A DNA stretch of 64,000 bases from the NCBI RefSeq assembly GCF_003148685.1, contig NZ_QGGR01000004.1, forward strand, positions 124,001 through 188,000. The letters are read 5' to 3'. The notes below the pieces were generated by a model. The model ran no database searches and had not been told where the DNA came from. It was given only the letters and a program-made list of their open reading frames with translations. Every line of letters starts with the position of its first letter. Positions within the stretch are counted from its first letter, which is position 1. Shown here in pieces: positions 7,828 through 15,140 of the stretch. This DNA comes from Actinoplanes xinjiangensis. Lineage in GTDB: Bacteria; Actinomycetota; Actinomycetes; Mycobacteriales; Micromonosporaceae. The translations under genes were made by a program, and so were the position numbers.

Positions 7828-8152
7828 AATCCGGCCCATGCACCAGCACGACGGCGCCCGCGACACCGGACTGGACCGTCACCTCCGGCGGGAACGGGCC
7901 CGACCGCGCGATGTCCCACAACACCACCACGAGATCAACCAGCACGACCTCGTCCTCCAAGAACACCACGTACGACGACGCCGCACCTCGCGACCGAGCC
8001 GGCCACACCGAGGCCGGCATGTCGCGGAGTTCCGCTGCCAGCGAGCCAGCCAACGTTTCGCGACTGGTGACCGCCGCAGCGGGCGCGGCGGCGGCCTCGG
8101 TGTCGCTTACCGCGCTATGGGGGCGGCTGTCTGCCGGATCAGAGGTCGCCAT
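7622..8152 (-). CDS. Hypothetical protein (176 aa)
   Basis: ATG 8152 (GTG 8155 is an alternative) gives 176 aa. After an Ala-rich N terminus there is a beta-rich core (SSYVVFLEDEVVLVDLVVVLWDI; GPVLVVSDRIRGVLRI) ending in a Pro-rich tail. It follows the GntR regulator by 82 bp on the same strand, so it is probably in the same unit. Its 3' end overlaps the convergent sigma-like gene by 206 bp. I do not recognise the family. Confidence 0.55.
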   Translation of the reverse strand: MATSDPADSRPHSAVSDTEAAAAPAAAVTSRETLAGSLAAELRDMPASVWPARSRGAASSYVVFLEDEVVLVDLVVVLWDIARSGPFPPEVTVQSGVAGAVVLVHGPDFSVAGRSGGPVLVVSDRIRGVLRIDRDPSWQQELSALIGELVAVGQGAEPFDESMLPPPPRMPWHRDR

Positions 8153-8234
8153 CACGTGAACCAGCCTGCCACCATCCGTAAGACGCTGGAAGTCAGCGGG
8201 CACGCTCTCCGCGGCCCGACGGGAACTGGATCGT

Positions 8235-8468
8235 CTAGCTCTTGGGCTGTTCGCCCTGCTCAGTGACGAAAACGCCGACACCGGAGAGGCCCTCGACGAG
8301 TCCTTTCGCCTTGAGCCACTGAATCGCGTTGCGCACTACGGTGATCGATACGTCGTACTGCGCTCGTAGTTCGGCCGTACTCGGTAGACGGTCGCCCGGT
8401 TTGAGACGACCCGATTCGATCTGCGTGCTGATGTCATCGATGATCAACTGCGTTTTGGACTTCGCCAC
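8235..8468 (-). CDS. GntR-family winged-helix regulator (DNA-binding domain only)
   Basis: GTG 8468 with GGGAGAAG upstream gives a 77-aa protein that is almost entirely a GntR winged helix. It has an amphipathic first helix (LIIDDISTQIESGRLKPGDR), then LPSTAELRAQYDVS and the recognition helix ITVVRNAIQWLKAKG with the wing GVGVFV. There is no effector domain. Regulators of this kind control transfer and excision in actinomycete integrative elements (the KorSA type). The 8523-8570 region just upstream carries a palindrome and a repeated half-site, which is a likely autoregulatory operator. Confidence 0.85.
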   Translation of the reverse strand: MAKSKTQLIIDDISTQIESGRLKPGDRLPSTAELRAQYDVSITVVRNAIQWLKAKGLVEGLSGVGVFVTEQGEQPKS

Positions 8469-8522
8469 GTCTTCTCCCTGGTCCGCACGACCAGTGGACC
8501 ATGTGGCGACTTCCAGCCGCAA

Positions 8523-8570
8523 GCATAAGGACGCATCTTGTCGCATCTAGGTGTTGCCTTATGCATAAGG
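8523..8570. promoter_or_regulatory. Candidate GntR operator: 14-bp palindrome plus half-site
   Basis: CCTTATGCATAAGG at 8557-8570 is a perfect 14-bp palindrome. A half-site GCATAAGG is repeated at 8523-8530, 40 bp (about four helical turns) from the copy at 8563-8570. It lies between the GntR gene (start 8468) and the rightward small genes, an arrangement suited to divergent control by the GntR protein. The binding partner is inference. Confidence 0.55.
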
Positions 8571-8580
8571 TTGGGTTAGG

Positions 8581-8787
8581 TTGCTGGTTGTCGCTCCCCG
8601 GTCCGCAACCCAGCGAGTGACCGGCCATGGCATCCGCGTGCCGTGGCCGTGGAACACCCCGGCCGGTCGTGACGCACTGCGTCCACCGGCCGGGCCCCGA
8701 CGACAGCGAAGGAGGTGCCTCGAACTGACGGCCCACATCTATGACGTACGGGTCGGACGAATCCGCGACCAACCTCTCGAGATTTAA
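8581..8787 (+). CDS. Possible short upstream ORF or leader peptide
   Basis: The open frame ends at a TAA that is part of the RBS of the next gene (TAAGGAGG). No RBS precedes its first start at 8581. However, a perfect AAGGAGGT at 8709-8716 is followed, eight bases on, by in-frame CTG 8725, which would give a 20-aa peptide. Either a short leader or no gene is possible. Amino-acid composition gives no help. Confidence 0.22.
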   Translation: MLVVAPRSATQRVTGHGIRVPWPWNTPAGRDALRPPAGPRRQRRRCLELTAHIYDVRVGRIRDQPLEI

Positions 8788-8798
8788 GGAGGACCGCG

Positions 8799-8981
8799 AT
8801 GATCAGCCCGAGTGATCCCCTGTGGCGAGCGGCCCAACAAGCCGCCGACTGCTTGTCGCAGGCCGGCTACGCGTTCGTCGAGGACGACCGTATCGAAGGA
8901 CTCGCCACGACTGTCCAAAGGTTCCTGGAATCGGTCGGCATCCCGACGAACCCTGGCGGTGAGACTCGTCGAAGCGCATGA
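8799..8981 (+). CDS. Small hypothetical protein (60 aa)
   Basis: ATG 8799 follows a strong AAGGAGG six bases upstream. The 60-aa product is helical (LWRAAQQAADCLSQAGYAFV; then GLATTVQRFLESVGIP) with a short polar tail. It is the first clear rightward gene after the GntR operator region and may be repressed by that regulator. I do not recognise the family. Confidence 0.6.
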   Translation: MISPSDPLWRAAQQAADCLSQAGYAFVEDDRIEGLATTVQRFLESVGIPTNPGGETRRSA

Positions 8982-9047
8982 CCATGCCGGCGCGGGCTGT
9001 TCTGCTTCATCAGCGACGCAGCGCGATGCCATGTCGCTGACGGCGGC

Positions 9048-9683
9048 TCAAATCAGCGCCGTCACCGCCAGAACCAGGATCCAGGCGAGGAAGCTACCGC
9101 CGAAGCAGATCAGCCCGCCCAGCCGCGCGGAATGCTCGACGTCGCCCAACGACTGCGCACGCGGCCGACCGAACACCGAGATGACGATGTAGGCGGCGAA
9201 GTACGCGATAGCAGGCAGGCCGCACATCGACCACAACAACGTTCCTGCCGAAGCCCCATCGGACGGAGCGAGGATGAACAGACCGCAGGCAACCAGCCAC
9301 GTGCAGAACGCCGCGACAGAGTAGATCAGCGCGTTACGGCCTACTGGCGACATCGTCGGGAAGAGGGCAGGCCGCATGCCGCGTTCCTCGGCCTTCCGGG
9401 CCTCGACGTCAGCCTGGTTCACCGCGTCCCAGGCTCGCCGAAGTGCTTCATCGACGTCGTTCAGCCCAGTTCGCGCTGTGCCGCCGAACGACGGATGTGG
9501 CTCCCGTAACCGCTGCGCCAGAGCAGGGAGGTGTTCCCCTTGAACGTTCAGCCGTCGTTTGAGCTTGTCGACCTCGGCCCGGCCTGTGAGGGCTCGCTGC
9601 CGGACCTGCGTAGACCTCGCCTCTTCCTGGCTGCGGGCATCGGCGAGTTGGCGCGCGAGGTCAGCGTATTCAGGCCATCTCAT
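9048..9683 (-). CDS. Coiled-coil membrane protein (211 aa)
   Basis: ATG 9683. Residues 1-75 are charged and helical, consistent with a coiled coil (LADARSQEEARSTQVRQRAL...). Residues about 115-211 hold three hydrophobic spans (LIYSVAAFCTWLVACGLFIL; LLWSMCGLPAIAYFAAYIVI; LGGLICFGGSFLAWILVLAV). This is the last gene of the long minus-strand array that begins at the BREX genes. It follows the 152-aa gene by 21 bp. The likely site is the cytoplasmic membrane with a cytosolic coiled coil. I do not recognise the family. Confidence 0.6.
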   Translation of the reverse strand: MRWPEYADLARQLADARSQEEARSTQVRQRALTGRAEVDKLKRRLNVQGEHLPALAQRLREPHPSFGGTARTGLNDVDEALRRAWDAVNQADVEARKAEERGMRPALFPTMSPVGRNALIYSVAAFCTWLVACGLFILAPSDGASAGTLLWSMCGLPAIAYFAAYIVISVFGRPRAQSLGDVEHSARLGGLICFGGSFLAWILVLAVTALI

Positions 9684-9704
9684 GGCGGCCCCGCATCACG
9701 AACA

Positions 9705-10163
9705 TCACCGTTCCGGCGAAGCTTCGATCGCAGCCTCAGCCCGATCGAGGAGATCCCACCAGTGCTCGCCTTCATCGCAGTAGGAGGCAAGAAGATTGGC
9801 CGCGATGACGTAAGCAAGGATGATCACGCGTTCCATCGGCAGGATCTGATCGACTCGCGTTCCGGAGTGAGCTGCCTGAAGGTACTTGTTGACCTCGTCG
9901 TCGGCTACGCCGACCCACTTTTCAGCGGTTGCAACCTCTCCTGCGATTTCAGCGAGCTCCTCGTTGGTCGACCGTGCGCCTTCGTTGAGGTCGTACAGGA
10001 CATAAAGCGACACCGCCGTAGCAAGGTTTAGACCGTGAATAGCGGCCTCATCACCGGTGAACGCGCCGAGAGCTTGTTGCAGGCGGGCAAGGTCCTTGCC
10101 AACTACCGCTCCAAGCGCCTCGCGTACGAGCGGCTCCACACTGAAGTCAATCTTTCCCACCAT
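9705..10163 (-). CDS. Hypothetical helical protein (152 aa)
   Basis: ATG 10163 (AAAGGACTG upstream) overlaps the preceding stop as TGATG, indicating coupling. The product is mostly helical, with segments VREALGAVVGKDLARLQQAL, TAVSLYVLYDLNEG and a conserved-looking VIILAYVIAANLL. It ends with WWDLLDRAEAAIEA. No catalytic motif or clear transmembrane span is visible. A longer frame upstream is not needed given the good RBS. The family is unknown. Position suggests a role with the FtsK and DUF6244-like proteins encoded just upstream. Confidence 0.6.
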   Translation of the reverse strand: MVGKIDFSVEPLVREALGAVVGKDLARLQQALGAFTGDEAAIHGLNLATAVSLYVLYDLNEGARSTNEELAEIAGEVATAEKWVGVADDEVNKYLQAAHSGTRVDQILPMERVIILAYVIAANLLASYCDEGEHWWDLLDRAEAAIEASPER

Positions 10164-10483
10164 CAGTCCTTTCGGTTCTTCCGTAGCTCGTCGACGAAAG
10201 ATCGGATCGCGGCGACGGCAGCGATCGCAGCGATCGCCACGCCGGCTACCGCTTTCACCGGCACCGGCATGAACTCCTGCCACGGCGACCAGGCGACCGC
10301 CGTCGCCGCTCCCATTGCCCCGATTGCGGTCGGAGTCAAGTATCGGCGTGGCGGCGCCTTGGCGTGCTGCTCCTCAGCGACGCGTCGCGCTGCCGCTCTC
10401 CTTCGTCGCTCCTTCTTGGTCAGGCGCTTGGGTTTCCGCGGAGAACGTGCGGGCGGTCCTGTGCTGCCCCCGCCGCTACCTCT
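10163..10483 (-). CDS. Basic-linker plus two-TM segment with no normal start codon
   Basis: This frame directly continues the DUF6244-like gene after its TGA (10484-10486) and stays open for 106 codons. It encodes a Gly/Ser linker, a Lys/Arg-rich stretch (RKPKRLTKKERRRAAARR), then two hydrophobic helices (TPTAIGAMGAATAVAW; VKAVAGVAIAAIAAVAAI). It looks coding, yet has no ATG or GTG in the first 56 codons; the first usable starts are TTG at 10339 or ATG at 10315. Options are a late-start small membrane protein, UGA readthrough from the upstream gene, or a recent nonsense mutation splitting one protein. Its stop overlaps the next gene's ATG. Confidence 0.45.
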   Translation of the reverse strand, partial: RGSGGGSTGPPARSPRKPKRLTKKERRRRAAARRVAEEQHAKAPPRRYLTPTAIGAMGAATAVAWSPWQEFMPVPVKAVAGVAIAAIAAVAAIRSFVDELRKNRKD

Positions 10484-10744
10484 TCAAGTGCCGTCGGCGA
10501 CGGCTCGGGCCTGGCTGATGGTGTCGTTGGCGATGTCGATCGTGCCGTGCACCTGTTGGGAGAGCTTCTCGATACTCTCCTTGACCGTGGTGAGGCCGGC
10601 GACGGTGGCGGTAGCGCCGAGGGCGACGGCCTGGTTGACGGCTTCGTCGGTTTTCGAGGCTGCGGCGTTGGCGGCGTTGCTGGTGTCGTTGAGTTCGTCG
10701 ATCACCCCTTGCAAGGCGGCGATCACCTCATCGATCGCGGACAT
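10484..10744 (-). CDS. DUF6244-like helical protein (86 aa)
   Basis: ATG 10744 with AAGGAGG eight bases upstream. The 86-aa product is an alternation of Ala-rich helices (IDEVIAALQGVIDELNDTSN; EAVNQAVALGATATVAGL; ESIEKLSQQVHGTIDIAND), resembling the short DUF6244 proteins of Micromonosporaceae and, more loosely, WXG100-like coiled proteins. It follows the FtsK/SpoIIIE ATPase by 56 bp. A small helical partner next to an FtsK-type ATPase recalls type VII secretion, but no WXG motif is seen. The family call is tentative. Confidence 0.6.
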   Translation of the reverse strand: MSAIDEVIAALQGVIDELNDTSNAANAAASKTDEAVNQAVALGATATVAGLTTVKESIEKLSQQVHGTIDIANDTISQARAVADGT

Positions 10745-10800
10745 CGGCGTGTCCTCCTTCTCGAAGCGTGGTAGTGGCATAGAGGTCTACAGCCGCGAGC

Positions 10801-13413
10801 TCATCCCGGTTCGTTGATCTCGTCGTGGCGGCCGGGGCGTACGAACGGCACGATGAGCCGTTGGCGTTGGTCGTGCCGGTCGAGCAGCAGTGCCCGGTTG
10901 GATCGTGGCTGCCAGGACAGCGTGTGGTCACCGAGCAGCGAGGACAGCTCGCTGCCGGGGACGTTGAGCGCGACCAGGCAGGCCACGTCTTCGCGGCCGG
11001 CGGAGCCGCCGATGGCGTCGGAGAAGCGGCGGGCGACGCGCCACCAGCTCAGCACGTGGACCCCGTGGCCAGGCCCTTGGCGGAGCACGGTGCGCAGGTC
11101 GTCGAGGCCGGTACGGCGTTCCGGGCCGCGTTCGCCCAGTAGCGGCACGATGACGTCGGCGGCGAACGCCACCAGATACGTCGGCTTGCCGGGCGCAGCG
11201 GTGGCGAGGTCGGCGAGGATCGCGCGAACTGTTCCGCCGTCGGCTTCGGTGCAGTCGTGCCCGGCAGCGGTCAAAGCGGCGACGAGGTCATCGACGACCT
11301 GGTCGGCGACGGCGGCGAAACTGGCGACCACGAAGCGGGCGGTGCCGGGCTCGTGTTGGCTGGCGAGACTGGCCGTGGCGGCGTGCAGGACGTCCGCGCC
11401 GATGGTGGAGGTGCCGAGGACGGCCAGGTGCCGGCCAGGTACGGCGTCCATGGCGAAGCCGACGGTCGGTAAGCCGACGTCGATGGCCCGGCCGACGAGG
11501 GCTTGCCGACGGCGGACCTGCGGGGTGAGCGCGCGGTAGAGCGGGTCGTCGTCGATGTGGTGCTCGGCGTAGCCGGCGAACACCGCGGGCGGCTCGTTGA
11601 CCGGCGACCTGGACTGCCACAGGATGTGGCGCTGTGCGGCGAGCGACGCCGGGTCGGCTTCCGGGAACCGGACGACCCTGTTGGCATGCTCGACGCCGCC
11701 GGCGTTGTTGACCACGGCGGAGCCGACCGGGAGGCCGTCGGCGGCGGTGTTGCCGGATTCGAGGATGCCGGATCCGCCGGGCAGCGCGATCCGCAGCGGG
11801 AACTGCCCGAAGATCGAGTCCTTCTTCGTGTACAACGCCTCGATCCCGGACAGAGTCTGCGATGCCAGGATCAGATGGATGCCGTAGGAGCGGCCCTTGC
11901 GGGCGAGGTCCTCCAAGGCCGCGACGGCGTCGCGGGCGAGGGTGTCGTTGGCGCCGAACAGCACCTGGAACTCGTCGATCACGACGACCAGGCGCGGTAA
12001 CGCGACGTCGGTGCTGGCGCGCAGGTCGGCAAGCTTGGTGACCCCGGCAGCTTTGAGTGCGGCGGCGCGGCGGTTCATTTCCCGGGTCAGAGCTTGCAGG
12101 ACGGCGAGCCCGTACTCGCGGTCGGACTCGATGCCGACCGTGCGGGCGTGCGGGATCCAGGACGGGTCTTTCAGGGTGGGCGTGAACTCGACGAACGACA
12201 CGCCTTCCTTGAAGTCGAGCAGGTACAGACCCAGTTCGTCCGGGGAGTATCGGGACGCGAGGGCGTACAGCAGGATCAACAGCAGGTTCGTCTTGCCCGC
12301 GCCGGATCGCCCGGCGAGCAGCATGTGCGGCGTCGCGTCGTCCAGTACCAGCTCGTACGGGATCCGCCCGTCCCGGCCGACCACCGTCCGCAACCCGGTC
12401 GCGGACGATTCCTGCCAGATCCGGTCCGGCATCAGCGACGCGAAGTCTGTGCGCCGGGCCACCGCCGCGGTCGCCGCCATCCGGCGGCTGACCTCAGCAG
12501 TCACGTCCTCGCTGGCACCGGGATCAAGCCGGATCGGTGCGGCAAGACCGCTGCCGTCGGCCGACAACCGGTACGGGCCTGGCGGCTCCGACATTGTCCA
12601 CCAGCCGTCCCCACCCGCGCTGAGCATCGTCGTGTGGTCCAGCCGTGGTGGCCCGTCGCCGTGCATGAGCGTGGGCGGCCAGCCCGCCAGCAGCAGGTGC
12701 ACCCGCGCGGCCGGGCCAGCATGAGCGATCGCGGCCAGCCGCGCCCACTCGGCACGCCCATGCCCCGACGGCAACGCGGCGACGGCTATCAGCAGCACGG
12801 GCGGTGCCTGCAGATCGCCGGCTTGCGCTGCGGTGATCTGCTGCTCCGCCTCATCCAGGGCGGTGCGCAGCCCGGCGAGCGTGGTGGCCGGGGCGGCCCA
12901 CGCCTCGGCATCGATGAGCGGCCGGAACGCAGTGAACACTGCGCCGAGCATCGCCCCGTCCACCGGCAGCACCCGCACGCTGCCCTCTGGCAGTGCCGCG
13001 ATCGTGCGCACCAGGACGCCGCGCAGCCATGCCGCCACGGATCGGTCTCGGGCGTCGGTGTCGATTGCCAGGTGGCCGGCGCCGACGAACGGCGCTGCTG
13101 CCCAGAACACACTGCTACGGATCGGCTCCGCGTCGCCTACCCGCAGGAACAGCGGACCACCCGACCGCGCGTCCTGACCGAGCTGACGGTTGACGATCGG
13201 CCCGTCGAGCGGCAGGCCGAGCCAGCCTGGCAGACCGGCCTGAGCCACGACCTGCAGCTGACCTACCAGCCGCCGCAGCTCACCATCGGCCGACGCACCC
13301 GCGAACTGGTCATCCTCCAGCCCAGCGACCGCCGCCTCCGCATCCAGCAGCAACGACGCAGCCTGCCGATGCAAATCCACCGCTCGCCCAAGAAACTGCG
13401 CGATCGAACCCAT
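10801..13413 (-). CDS. FtsK/SpoIIIE-type ATPase without membrane segments
   Basis: 870 aa from ATG 13413 (GGGGAGGA six bases upstream). Residues 1-340 form an N-terminal region without obvious transmembrane spans. The FtsK/SpoIIIE motor domain follows: Walker A GRSGAGKT 368-375, a YLLDFKEGVSF motif, Walker B VVVIDEF (D480/E481) and a SQTLSG sensor region. A second degenerate P-loop-like domain follows at about 650-820. These ATPases pump DNA or, in type VII secretion (EccC), protein. Lack of membrane anchors argues against a conjugative TraB pump. It follows the dynamin-like pair by 131 bp in the same direction. Confidence 0.82.
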   Translation of the reverse strand: MGSIAQFLGRAVDLHRQAASLLLDAEAAVAGLEDDQFAGASADGELRRLVGQLQVVAQAGLPGWLGLPLDGPIVNRQLGQDARSGGPLFLRVGDAEPIRSSVFWAAAPFVGAGHLAIDTDARDRSVAAWLRGVLVRTIAALPEGSVRVLPVDGAMLGAVFTAFRPLIDAEAWAAPATTLAGLRTALDEAEQQITAAQAGDLQAPPVLLIAVAALPSGHGRAEWARLAAIAHAGPAARVHLLLAGWPPTLMHGDGPPRLDHTTMLSAGGDGWWTMSEPPGPYRLSADGSGLAAPIRLDPGASEDVTAEVSRRMAATAAVARRTDFASLMPDRIWQESSATGLRTVVGRDGRIPYELVLDDATPHMLLAGRSGAGKTNLLLILLYALASRYSPDELGLYLLDFKEGVSFVEFTPTLKDPSWIPHARTVGIESDREYGLAVLQALTREMNRRAAALKAAGVTKLADLRASTDVALPRLVVVIDEFQVLFGANDTLARDAVAALEDLARKGRSYGIHLILASQTLSGIEALYTKKDSIFGQFPLRIALPGGSGILESGNTAADGLPVGSAVVNNAGGVEHANRVVRFPEADPASLAAQRHILWQSRSPVNEPPAVFAGYAEHHIDDDPLYRALTPQVRRRQALVGRAIDVGLPTVGFAMDAVPGRHLAVLGTSTIGADVLHAATASLASQHEPGTARFVVASFAAVADQVVDDLVAALTAAGHDCTEADGGTVRAILADLATAAPGKPTYLVAFAADVIVPLLGERGPERRTGLDDLRTVLRQGPGHGVHVLSWWRVARRFSDAIGGSAGREDVACLVALNVPGSELSSLLGDHTLSWQPRSNRALLLDRHDQRQRLIVPFVRPGRHDEINEPG

Positions 13414-13544
13414 CGCGGTCCTCCCCGTAGCGATGCGGCATCAACCGGGCGTCACCCTATCGGACGCATGCACGTGGTGTCATTCCTTGGTCTCGATGCG
13501 TGTTCCTCGTGGGTGCAGGTTAAGTCCTCGACTTCGAGATGGAG

Positions 13545-15140
13545 TTACACCCTTGTCTCGTGCAGCGGTTCTGCATCCTTTCGAGAAAGGCCCTCGCCTT
13601 CCACGATGGTTTCTTGCAGTTGCCTGACGAGTTGACGCAGGCTCGCGTCGAGATCGACCTCATCCCGTGTCTGGACGATAATCTCGTCGCGCACCTCGTA
13701 GACGTACGGCTGCCAGGTCTCCCGGGCGATCCGGGTGCACTCGTCGACGACCTGCTGCCGGGTCTCGGCCGCGGCCCGGTCCTGGCTGGCCCGCGCGCGA
13801 TGCGCCACGTGCTTGTCGATGAACCCGGTCAGGTAGACGGCGAGCGGAAGCGCAGCCTCGACTGGGCCGACGTACGGCTTCACATTCTCGGCCATCTTCG
13901 CCATTCGGGTCTTGTCTGCGGTTTCGCCAACCTCCTGGGTCATCGTTTTCAGCACGCCGAGCAGCATGGTCCCGATGGTTCCGGTGTGCTCCGAGATCCG
14001 GCCGGGTTGCTCCGCGGTGGCGGTCTTCGTCCCTGAGCCGAGCCTCTCCACCAGCGAGGCGAAGCCGCTCCATGTGGGTTGAGCGCGGTCCCTCTCTTTG
14101 CCCTTGCGGATCGACTGCCGTAACCGATCGAGGTGCGCCTGGTGTTTGGCGAACCACTCGCCGACCGTGCGCTGCAGCTCGCCGGCCGCGGATCCCGGCT
14201 CCCATGACCGCCGTAGCACCTCGTCGACAAGACCTTCGAGGCTGGCCTGAGCGGCCTGGTCGAGGTTGCCGAGCTGCTTCTCCCACTGGTCGCGGCGTTG
14301 CACTCCGTGGTTCGCGACCGCGGCCTGCTCGGTGTAGTCCGCCAGTTGTCCCCGCAGCTCGGACAGGGTCTCGTCGAGCACCGTCGACCAGTACCGCTGC
14401 CCGGCCGCACGCCGCCACTCGGGTAGCTCCACGGGGGACAGCCGATCGAGGGCCGCGGCGAGGTCCCGCATGCCATCCCAGTCCCGGAACTCATCCCAGA
14501 TCCAGGAGCCGGGATCGGGGTCCGGCCCGGCGGTTTGGAACGGATCTTGCGCGACGACGAAGACCGGCACCCGGTCGTCCAGGCTGAACAGTTCCCGCAG
14601 CTCGCGGACCTTACGGTCGCCGATTTCGCGGTACCCAGCGCGGTTTCCTTCCGGGTTTCCGTGCGCCTCGTCGAACCGCGACACGACGAACCACATCGCC
14701 CCGGTCGGCCAGCCTCGGGTGAACAGCTGCCGGAACACGTCCCGCTCGGCGGTCACCAGTTGTGGGGGCAGGACCACGACGCCGATGTCGGTGAGCCCGA
14801 CCGCGGCCATCGCGCGGGAGCTGTTCCCGGCACGCACGTCGGAGGCACCGACCTCGAATCCGGGAGTGTCCCGGACCATGCATGTGCCCATCTCGACCTC
14901 GTTGACCTCGAAGGTCTCGTGGCGTGCGCTGATCGTCAGCCAGCCGGGGACCTCGCGGCCCGCGTCGACGAGTAGCCGGCGCAGCAAGGAGCTCTTACCG
15001 GTGTCGTAGGACCCGACGAGGGTCACCACCGGCCGGTCTCGCTTCTGGAAGGCGTCCCAGTCGTCGGCGTACCGCCCAGGTGATCCGCCGGGAAGCCGCC
15101 CGAGCCAATCCTGTACCGCGTCGACGTCCACCACTGTCAT
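13545..15140 (-). CDS. Dynamin-like GTPase, single-headed (531 aa)
   Basis: ATG 15140 overlaps the upstream stop (ATGA). The GTPase domain has P-loop GSYDTGKS (43-50), a switch/G2 region around TCMVRD, DTPG (91-94) and a G4-like VSRFDEA. Residues about 240-400 are long charged helices of the stalk type. Residues about 405-430 include a hydrophobic stretch (VGPVEAALPLAVYLTGF), and more charged helices follow. This is the architecture of bacterial dynamin-like proteins, which usually work as pairs on membranes. Its partner is the coupled two-headed protein just upstream. Confidence 0.85.
   Translation of the reverse strand: MTVVDVDAVQDWLGRLPGGSPGRYADDWDAFQKRDRPVVTLVGSYDTGKSSLLRRLLVDAGREVPGWLTISARHETFEVNEVEMGTCMVRDTPGFEVGASDVRAGNSSRAMAAVGLTDIGVVVLPPQLVTAERDVFRQLFTRGWPTGAMWFVVSRFDEAHGNPEGNRAGYREIGDRKVRELRELFSLDDRVPVFVVAQDPFQTAGPDPDPGSWIWDEFRDWDGMRDLAAALDRLSPVELPEWRRAAGQRYWSTVLDETLSELRGQLADYTEQAAVANHGVQRRDQWEKQLGNLDQAAQASLEGLVDEVLRRSWEPGSAAGELQRTVGEWFAKHQAHLDRLRQSIRKGKERDRAQPTWSGFASLVERLGSGTKTATAEQPGRISEHTGTIGTMLLGVLKTMTQEVGETADKTRMAKMAENVKPYVGPVEAALPLAVYLTGFIDKHVAHRARASQDRAAAETRQQVVDECTRIARETWQPYVYEVRDEIIVQTRDEVDLDASLRQLVRQLQETIVEGEGLSRKDAEPLHETRV

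Noticed and set aside
12094..13635. 513-aa plus-strand frame opposite the FtsK gene
   Set aside because: Low-complexity Arg/Gln/Gly composition, antisense to a gene with intact Walker motifs.
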